Below are positions 13,054 to 18,758 of a stretch of DNA of 18,758 bases, in pieces. Location: positions 10,290 to 29,047 of the forward strand of contig FR887819.1 in the NCBI GenBank assembly GCA_000432735.1, in the 5' to 3' direction. The DNA comes from Bacteroides sp. CAG:443. Its GTDB lineage: Bacteria; Bacteroidota; Bacteroidia; Bacteroidales; Bacteroidaceae. The position numbers and the translations under genes were made by a program. The notes beneath the pieces were generated by a model that was given only the letters and a program-made list of their open reading frames with translations, searched no databases and was not told where the DNA came from. The stretch's first letter is position 1; the number at the start of each line of letters is the position of its first letter.

Positions 13054-15063
13054 TTATTTCTTGTAGTTCTTCAGACCTGTCTGTAAGAAATCTACGTATT
13101 TGGCAATGTCTTCGTCGTAAGAATATGATTGGTTCAGCGGCATACCTTCGTTGTCAAGCAATACGTAGAACGGCTGTGCGTTGGCTCCGAATTTAGAACG
13201 TTGCAGGTAGCTCCACTTGTCGCCTATCGTACGCAGGGTGCGTTCTGTTCCGTTTTCTGTCACCTTGATCGGTTCCGGCAACTTAGTCTTCTCGTCTACA
13301 TACAGTGTAATCAGTACGTAGTCGTCGTTCAGAATCTGGCTGACTTTCGGATCGGTCCATACGGCAAGCTCCATCTTACGGCAGTTTACGCAACCGTATC
13401 CGGTGAAGTCAATCATGACCGGCTTGTTGTTCTGGCGGGCATATTCCATACCGGCATCGAAGTCGTTGAATTTAGCGTGTACTTCGTTCTTGTATAGGTT
13501 GAAGTCCTGAGTCTGCATAGGAGGTGCGAAAGCGCTAACAGCTTTCAGCGGTGCTCCCCAAAGTCCCGGAATCATGTATACGGCAAAGGCCAGTGAGAAG
13601 AGTGCCAGGAAGAAACGTCCTACACCTACCTTATTATTATCGTCGTCGTGCGGGAACTTGATTTTGCCCAGCAGGTACATACCCAGCAGTGCAAAGATAA
13701 CGATCCAGAGTGCCAGGAAGGTTTCACGGTCGAGCAATCTCCAGCCGTAAGCTAGGTCGGCAACCGACAGGAACTTCAGTGCGAATGCCAGTTCCAGGAA
13801 GCCCAGTACAACCTTGATGACGTTCATCCAACCACCCGATTTCGGCATGGATTTCAACCATGACGGGAACATGGCGAAGAGGGTGAATGGCAAAGCCAAG
13901 GCAATGGCGAAGCCCAACATTCCGATAGCCGGTGCAACCACGCTACCTGTGGTGGAAACTTCTACCAGCAGGAATCCGATGATAGGACCTGTACAAGAGA
14001 AAGATACCAGTGACAAGGTAAATGCCATGAGGAAGATGCTGAGCAGACCGGTGGTTGCTTCTGCCTTGCTGTCGACAGCGTTGCTCCACTTAGACGGCAG
14101 GGTGATTTCGAACGCTCCGAAGAAAGAAGCGGCGAAGACAACCAGCATCAGGAAGAAGAAGATGTTGAAGATTGCATTGGTTGACAAAGCGTTCAATGCA
14201 CTGGCTCCGAAAATCAACGTAATGGCAAGTCCTAGTGCCACGTAGATGACTACGATAGAAGCTCCGTAGGTCCATGCATCGCGGATACCTTTTTTCTTGT
14301 CCTTTGTACGTTTCAGGAAGAAGCTGACCGTCATCGGGATGATGGGCCATACACAAGGAGTGAACAAAGCAAGTATACCTCCTACCATTCCGGCGAAGAA
14401 GATATAAATCCAGGAATGTGACTGCTGTTCTTCGTTGTCTCCGTAGCTGGAAAGTTCCTTGATGACCGGTTTCCAGTAATCGGTTGCTTCCTTCAAAGTC
14501 TGGGGAGCTGCTGCTACTGCCGCAGAGTCTGCTGTTTCGGCAGGTTCGCTGGCAGCAACTTCTTCTTCACCCTTGGCAGAGGCCGGTGCGGCAGAAGCAG
14601 TTGCGGCAACTGTTCCTTTATAAGAAAAATCTACGCTGGTAGGTGGCAGACAGTTCTGATCGTTGCAAGCGCCATATTCCAGGTAACCGGTAATCAGGTA
14701 ATTGCCACCGGTCAGTTTAACTTTCTGAGAGAATTTGGCCGTACCTTCGAAGAATTTCACTTCCATTTCAAAAATAGGATCCATCTGTTTGATTTCCTTC
14801 CCTATAGGAGTCAATTTACCAACCAGTTCGGCACCTTCTATTTTATCAATATTGAAAGTTGCAGAAGTAGGACCTCCTTCTTGCAGGTCGGTAGAATATA
14901 CATGCCAACCCTGGTCCATCGTACCAGTAAAGATAATTTCAGCTTCATTAGCCGAAAGAGTTTTCCATTCGGTCTTGAACCGTACCGGATCTTGCATCTG
15001 AGCGAACATGGGCAAGCAGATTAGTGCCATGAGCAGCCAACTGAGCGTGATTCTTCTTTTCAT
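13054..15063 (-). CDS. dsbD: Thiol:disulfide interchange protein DsbD
   Basis: A 669-residue membrane protein that carries electrons from cytosolic thioredoxin to the periplasm. Domains in order: a signal peptide (about 1-21, cleaved near MFAQ); the periplasmic alpha domain with C133 and C138 in GACNDQNCLPP; an alanine- and glutamate-rich linker at about 152-190; a membrane domain of about eight helices with C237 (FTPCVWP) and C357 (SFSCTGP); and a C-terminal thioredoxin-like domain with CVNC at 558-561. All three redox pairs are present, so it should be active. It lies 48 bases after miaB with no promoter match between, so the two are probably co-transcribed. A likely role is keeping periplasmic thiols or cytochrome-maturation factors reduced. 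Confidence 0.96.
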   Translation of the reverse strand: MKRRITLSWLLMALICLPMFAQMQDPVRFKTEWKTLSANEAEIIFTGTMDQGWHVYSTDLQEGGPTSATFNIDKIEGAELVGKLTPIGKEIKQMDPIFEMEVKFFEGTAKFSQKVKLTGGNYLITGYLEYGACNDQNCLPPTSVDFSYKGTVAATASAAPASAKGEEEVAASEPAETADSAAVAAAPQTLKEATDYWKPVIKELSSYGDNEEQQSHSWIYIFFAGMVGGILALFTPCVWPIIPMTVSFFLKRTKDKKKGIRDAWTYGASIVVIYVALGLAITLIFGASALNALSTNAIFNIFFFLMLVVFAASFFGAFEITLPSKWSNAVDSKAEATTGLLSIFLMAFTLSLVSFSCTGPIIGFLLVEVSTTGSVVAPAIGMLGFAIALALPFTLFAMFPSWLKSMPKSGGWMNVIKVVLGFLELAFALKFLSVADLAYGWRLLDRETFLALWIVIFALLGMYLLGKIKFPHDDDNNKVGVGRFFLALFSLAFAVYMIPGLWGAPLKAVSAFAPPMQTQDFNLYKNEVHAKFNDFDAGMEYARQNNKPVMIDFTGYGCVNCRKMELAVWTDPKVSQILNDDYVLITLYVDEKTKLPEPIKVTENGTERTLRTIGDKWSYLQRSKFGANAQPFYVLLDNEGMPLNQSYSYDEDIAKYVDFLQTGLKNYKK

Positions 15064-15111
15064 TGTTACTTTTCGAATTTGATTTTATGTATTTCGTTAT
15101 TGTTTTTGGGA

Positions 15112-16485
15112 TTAGTCACTAACTTCAACGCCTTTCAGCGTAGCAGAGCTGGATTCGGTGATGCGTACACGTACGAAATCGCCGATACGGTGCGTGCCAC
15201 GGTCGAATACCACGACTTTATTTTGTTCTGTACGTCCGAACAGCTGTTCTTTTGAGCGCTTGGATACTCCCTCAACCAGTACCTCGAAGGTTTTGCCTAC
15301 GTCGCGGGCATTGCTCTCGGCAGACAATTGATTCTGCAATTCGATCAGCTCATTCAGGCGGCGTATCTTGACTTCTTCGGGGACGTCGTCGGGTAGATGC
15401 TTGGAAGCGTATGTTCCCGGACGCTCGGAATACTTGAACATGAAGGCCGAGTCGTAAGCACATTCGCGCATCAGCGAGAGGCTCATCTGGTGGTCTTCTT
15501 CCGTTTCGGAGTGGAAGCCGGAGAAAATATCCGTGCTCAGTCCGCAGTCGGGGATGATACGGCGGATGGCCTCTACCCTTTCCAGGTACCATTCGCGTGT
15601 ATATTTGCGGTTCATCAGTTTCAGAATACGTGAACTTCCGCTCTGTACCGGCAGGTGGATGTGCTTGCATACGTTGGGCACGTCGGCAATGACATGTAAG
15701 GTTTCGTCGCTCATGTCCTTAGGATGCGAAGTCGTGAAGCGTACGCGCATATCGGGTACGGCTTCGGCCACGATGCGCAGCAGCATCGGGAATGTTACCA
15801 CCTCTCCTTCCCGCTCGAAACGGTAAGAGTTTACGTTCTGTCCCAGCAAGGTCACTTCCTTGTAACCTTTGCGCTGCAAGTCGCGTACCTCATTCAGGAT
15901 ACTTTCTACGTCGCGGCTTCTTTCACGTCCGCGTGTATAAGGTACGATGCAGTAGTGGCAGAAATTGTTGCATCCGCGCATGATGGATACAAAGCCGGAG
16001 ATGTGGTTTCCACAGATACGTGAAGGAATGACATCGCGGTAAGTCTCTGTAGTAGAAAGTTCTACGTTGATGGCCTTCTCTCCTGCCTCGACGGCACTGA
16101 TCAGATCGGGCAGCGTAAGATAAGAGTCAGGTCCCGCTACCAGGTCAACGTGATGGTTTTCGATCAAGTCGTTTTTTACACGTTCGGCCATACATCCCAG
16201 TACACCTACGATGAGATGCTTGCGCTTTTTCTTCAGCGAATGGAAGAACTCCAGACGGTTCAGAATTTTCTGTTCGGCGTTGTCGCGGATGGAACAGGTG
16301 TTCATAAATACGGCATCGGCTTCGTCCAGGCTATCGCAGGGAGTATATCCTGCCATCTGCATGATAGACGCGATGACCTCGCTGTCGGCCACATTCATCT
16401 GACAACCGTAAGTCTCAATAAATAGTTTTTTGGTTTCCAGTTCGGTTGCGGATTTAAAGTCCGCTCCCGTAGCTTCTTTTGTCAT
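15112..16485 (-). CDS. miaB: tRNA-2-methylthio-N6-dimethylallyladenosine synthase
   Basis: A 457-residue radical-SAM methylthiotransferase that adds a methylthio group to i6A37 of tRNA. The N-terminal UPF0004 domain has its cluster cysteines C28 (YGCQMN), C64 (NTCSIR) and C98 (LGCMAER). The radical-SAM cysteines are C172, C176 and C179 (CNNFCHYC). The C-terminal TRAM domain ends the protein (from about VGKTFEVLVEGVSK, finishing TLKGVEVSD). The motifs IVPYTRGRERSR and STDIFSGFHSETEEDH are typical of MiaB and not of RimO or MtaB. A perfect TAnnTTTG box lies 33 bases upstream of the start. Confidence 0.97.
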   Translation of the reverse strand: MTKEATGADFKSATELETKKLFIETYGCQMNVADSEVIASIMQMAGYTPCDSLDEADAVFMNTCSIRDNAEQKILNRLEFFHSLKKKRKHLIVGVLGCMAERVKNDLIENHHVDLVAGPDSYLTLPDLISAVEAGEKAINVELSTTETYRDVIPSRICGNHISGFVSIMRGCNNFCHYCIVPYTRGRERSRDVESILNEVRDLQRKGYKEVTLLGQNVNSYRFEREGEVVTFPMLLRIVAEAVPDMRVRFTTSHPKDMSDETLHVIADVPNVCKHIHLPVQSGSSRILKLMNRKYTREWYLERVEAIRRIIPDCGLSTDIFSGFHSETEEDHQMSLSLMRECAYDSAFMFKYSERPGTYASKHLPDDVPEEVKIRRLNELIELQNQLSAESNARDVGKTFEVLVEGVSKRSKEQLFGRTEQNKVVVFDRGTHRIGDFVRVRITESSSATLKGVEVSD

Positions 16486-16517
16486 AATGTTATGTTATTA
16501 TTTAATAAATTCATTTG

Positions 16518-16525
16518 CAAATATA
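16518..16525 (-). promoter_or_regulatory. -7 box for miaB
   Basis: TATATTTG on the minus strand is a perfect TAnnTTTG match, 32 bases before the miaB ATG. No TTTG at the -33 position is visible. It lies back to back with the -7 box of the plus-strand gene 43 bases away. Confidence 0.55.
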
Positions 16526-16568
16526 TGAGTTTCTTCCCTAAATTCCATGAATATGTGATATTTATTAG

Positions 16569-16576
16569 TATCTTTG
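16569..16576 (+). promoter_or_regulatory. -7 box for the small membrane protein gene
   Basis: TATCTTTG is a perfect TAnnTTTG match on the plus strand. Transcription would begin near 16584, giving a leader of about 20 bases before the ATG at 16604. The box contains the TTG that opens the longer frame, which rules that start out. No -33 TTTG is visible. Confidence 0.6.
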
Positions 16577-16603
16577 GGCAACTCCTTAACATTTGGACAG
16601 ACG

Positions 16604-16981
16604 ATGGACGACGTGGTAAGCATACTGGTTGTGGTAGTGGCTGTTGCCCTGACTGCGTATCGGAATTATATCAAAAAAGAAAAGAAACGAAATCGTACTT
16701 CCCGCGGGAGAACGGCGGGGAGAGCACGGGTGCGTGTGGAAGCGGAAGATACTGAGTCTTTCGTGAAAGAAGAGCATGTAGCTCATCGTGCTGTAAAAGA
16801 GAAAAATAGAAGGAGAGAAGGAGCGGAGAGAAGGAACCGGAATGCATCCGGGAAACCGCAGGAAAGGGATGTACAGCATGCGGCTCCGCCAAGTGCGTCG
16901 GGCAGGGATATCCGGCTGAGAACACCGGAAGAGGCGCGACGTGCCTTTATTTATTCCGAAATTTTTAACCGTAAATACTAG
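16604..16981 (+). CDS. Small basic membrane-anchored protein with a conserved-looking C-terminus
   Basis: A 125-residue protein starting at ATG 16604. A hydrophobic helix near residues 4-18 (VVSILVVVVAVALTAY) is followed by a long, very basic and polar stretch rich in arginine, lysine and glutamate (about 20-100), probably disordered or coiled. The last 16 residues, EARRAFIYSEIFNRKY, look like a defined motif; I recall similar endings in uncharacterised Bacteroidetes proteins but cannot check this. The layout suggests an inner-membrane anchor with a cytosolic basic tail ending in a binding peptide. It lies 52 bases before the CoA-transferase gene, with no promoter match between, so they may share a transcript. 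The function is unknown. Confidence 0.75.
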   Translation: MDDVVSILVVVVAVALTAYRNYIKKEKKRNRTSRGRTAGRARVRVEAEDTESFVKEEHVAHRAVKEKNRRREGAERRNRNASGKPQERDVQHAAPPSASGRDIRLRTPEEARRAFIYSEIFNRKY

Positions 16982-17033
16982 AAACCGAAAGTAATGAAAG
17001 TTTAATACTAACAACTATAAAACACCTAATACC

Positions 17034-18530
17034 ATGAATTATAACATTATGACCGCAGCCGAAGCTGCCAGCCTGATAAAAGATGGAGAGATTATCGCCC
17101 TGAGCGGGTTTACACCGGCAGGAAGTCCGAAAGCCGTTACGGCAGAGCTTGCCAAGCAGGCAGAAGAGAAACACGCCCGGGGAGAACAGTTTCAGGTAGG
17201 AATCATTACGGGAGCTTCTACGGGAGATTCTTGCGACGGGGTGCTGGCTCGTGCTCATGCTATTCATTTTCGTGCACCATATACAACAAATGTTGATTTC
17301 CGTAAGGCTGTGAATTCCGGAGAGATTAATTATACCGATATACATTTGTCGCAAGTAGCGCAGCGTCTGCGTTCCGGATTTCTGGGACACGTGACTACGG
17401 CAATAATCGAAGCTTGTGAACTGACTGCCGACGGACGGATTTATCTGACGGCAGGGGTGGGTATTTCGCCGACGATTGCCCGCCTGGCCGACCGCGTGAT
17501 TGTAGAGCTGAACGCTGCTCACAGCAAGAGTCTGATCGGAGTGCATGACTTGTACGAAATGGAACGTCCGCCGTATCGTCGTCCGATTCCGATCGTACGT
17601 CCGAGTGACCGCATCGGATTACCTTATATTCAGGTAGATCCGGCAAAGATTGTCGGAGTGGTGGAGGTAAATCTTCCGGATGAAGCACGTGGTTTCCACG
17701 ATCCGGACCCTGTAACCGATAAGATCGGTCAGAACGTTGCCGATTTCCTGGCTGCGGACATGCGCCGTGGGATTATTCCGTCTACCTTCCTGCCGTTGCA
17801 GTCGGGCGTAGGAAACATTGCCAATGCAGTGCTCAGTGCGCTGGGTAAAGACCCCAGCATTCCGCCGTTTGAAATGTATACGGAGGTCATTCAAAATTCG
17901 GTCATTAATCTGATAAAAGAGGGTAGAATCAAGTTTGGCAGTACCTGTTCGCTCAGTGTGACAAACGACTGTCTGCAAGATATTTACGATAATATGGATT
18001 TCTTCCGTCACAAGCTGGTACTCCGTCCGTCAGAAATATCCAACTGTCCGGAGGTAGTTCGCCGCATCGGTGTCATTTCGATGAACACGGCTATCGAAGC
18101 GGATATTTACGGAAATGTAAACTCTACGCATATCTGTGGTACGAAGATGATGAACGGTATCGGCGGTTCGGGCGACTTTACGCGCAGCGCTTATATTTCG
18201 ATCTTCTCTTGTCCATCGACAGCAAAAGGAGGGTGTATCAGTTCCATTGTGCCGATGGTATCGCATCTGGATCACAGCGAACACTCGGTGAATGTGATTA
18301 TTACCGAACAGGGTATTGCCGATCTAAGAGGGAAGAGCCCGATGGAGCGTGCGCAGGCTGTCATCGAAAATTGTGCGCATCCGGACTACAAGCAGTTGTT
18401 GTGGGATTACCTGAAGATTTCGACCAAAGGGCAGACTTGCCACAGTTTGTCGGCTGCGCTGGGTATGCATCAGGTATTCATCAAAAAAGGCGACATGCGC
18501 CTGACGAACTGGGCGGATTTTGCAAGTTAA
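17034..18530 (+). CDS. Acetyl-CoA hydrolase/CoA-transferase family protein
   Basis: A 498-residue protein of the family that includes succinyl-CoA:acetate CoA-transferase (AarC/Cat1 type) and acetyl-CoA hydrolase. The N-terminal half has GFTPAGSPKAV at 25-35; the C-terminal half has PLQSGVGNIANAV at 254-266. E284 in MYTEVIQNS is at the position of the catalytic glutamate that forms the glutamyl-CoA thioester. GGSGDFTRSA (377-386) and TEQGIADLRG (424-433) are also conserved. With the glutamate present, CoA transfer is more likely than plain hydrolysis. In Bacteroides a succinyl- or propionyl-CoA transferase would fit the succinate-propionate and acetate fermentation pathways; the exact substrate pair is inference. 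A strong terminator follows. Confidence 0.93.
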   Translation: MNYNIMTAAEAASLIKDGEIIALSGFTPAGSPKAVTAELAKQAEEKHARGEQFQVGIITGASTGDSCDGVLARAHAIHFRAPYTTNVDFRKAVNSGEINYTDIHLSQVAQRLRSGFLGHVTTAIIEACELTADGRIYLTAGVGISPTIARLADRVIVELNAAHSKSLIGVHDLYEMERPPYRRPIPIVRPSDRIGLPYIQVDPAKIVGVVEVNLPDEARGFHDPDPVTDKIGQNVADFLAADMRRGIIPSTFLPLQSGVGNIANAVLSALGKDPSIPPFEMYTEVIQNSVINLIKEGRIKFGSTCSLSVTNDCLQDIYDNMDFFRHKLVLRPSEISNCPEVVRRIGVISMNTAIEADIYGNVNSTHICGTKMMNGIGGSGDFTRSAYISIFSCPSTAKGGCISSIVPMVSHLDHSEHSVNVIITEQGIADLRGKSPMERAQAVIENCAHPDYKQLLWDYLKISTKGQTCHSLSAALGMHQVFIKKGDMRLTNWADFAS

Positions 18531-18553
18531 TGGCTAGTAGATAGTGGATATAG

Positions 18554-18606
18554 ATTCCCCTCTGTATGTTCTATGGATAGAAGTACAGAGGGGAATTTTC
18601 TTTTTG
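18554..18606 (+). terminator. Rho-independent terminator of the CoA-transferase gene
   Basis: A perfect 13-base stem (ATTCCCCTCTGTA with TACAGAGGGGAAT), with a second 5-base stem inside the loop (TTCTA with TAGAA), is followed by TTTCTTTTTG. It lies 23 bases after the stop codon. Confidence 0.92.
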
Positions 18607-18689
18607 AGACGTTATGTAATTTAAGTATCTGCAAAGGTTGCTTGAAACCTCTTCGAATATGGATAGATTTGTCTGCATATTTTTTTATT

Positions 18690-18743
18690 TTTTGTACAAA
18701 AGAAATTTATTTTTGTACAAAAGAAATTTATTTTTGTACAAAA
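18690..18743. repeat. Three 12-base palindromes in a 21-base tandem array
   Basis: TTTTGTACAAAA occurs at 18690-18701, 18711-18722 and 18732-18743, each exactly 21 bases from the next. The first two 21-base units are identical over their whole length (core plus GAAATTTAT), and the third keeps only the core. At two junctions the sequence TATTTTTG (18708-18715 and 18729-18736) matches the Bacteroides -7 box, so the cores overlap possible promoters. The 21-base period is about two helical turns, placing bound dimers on one face. The region 18607-18689 before it is AT-rich and shows no gene. Confidence 0.85.
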
Positions 18744-18758
18744 ACTTGGAAGCTTATA

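Noticed and set aside
18554..18606. Long hairpin as a possible small RNA or mobile element end
   Set aside because: Position after a stop codon and the following T run explain it as a terminator.

Overview
The window looks like a chromosomal core region of a Bacteroidales bacterium, most likely the genus Bacteroides. Several proteins are typical of that group: a DUF4271 protein beside hemD, a DUF3098 protein between ftsX and uppP, and a roughly 430-residue MetK. The promoters carry the Bacteroides -7 box TAnnTTTG, and most genes have weak Shine-Dalgarno sequences. I see no insertion sequence, phage gene, CRISPR array, tRNA or rRNA.

Nearly all genes are on the minus strand, so transcription runs from high to low coordinates. 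(1) 1-1124: a small operon of a HicB-like 62-residue protein, a 39-residue single-helix membrane protein, and a glycosyltransferase cut off by the window start. (2) 1232-2663: tyrS with its own promoter and terminator. (3) 2666-6165: a packed run of LOG-family protein, DUF4271 membrane protein, hemD, rnpA, yidD and a short TatD-family hydrolase. (4) 6188-7728: metK as a single unit, with a promoter, a probable SAM-II riboswitch at the 5' end of its leader, and a terminator. (5) 7729-12873: an operon of zinc-ribbon methyltransferase, ftsX, DUF3098 gene, uppP, truB, queA and folK, covering envelope division and lipid-carrier recycling, tRNA modification and folate synthesis. (6) 12982-16525: miaB then dsbD, closed by a strong terminator. 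(7) 16569-18606, plus strand: a small basic membrane-anchored protein and an acetyl-CoA hydrolase/CoA-transferase family protein, closed by a strong terminator. (8) 18607-18758: a gene-free AT-rich tail ending in three 12-base palindromes set exactly 21 bases apart.

Two observations stand out. The metK leader matches the SAM-II aptamer in its conserved blocks and spacing, and shows a compensatory change in the pseudoknot; this would let S-adenosylmethionine control its own synthase. The array at the right edge looks like a multi-site operator overlapping promoter -7 boxes for a gene outside the window. No wholly new multi-gene system is evident; most of the window is conserved housekeeping content.
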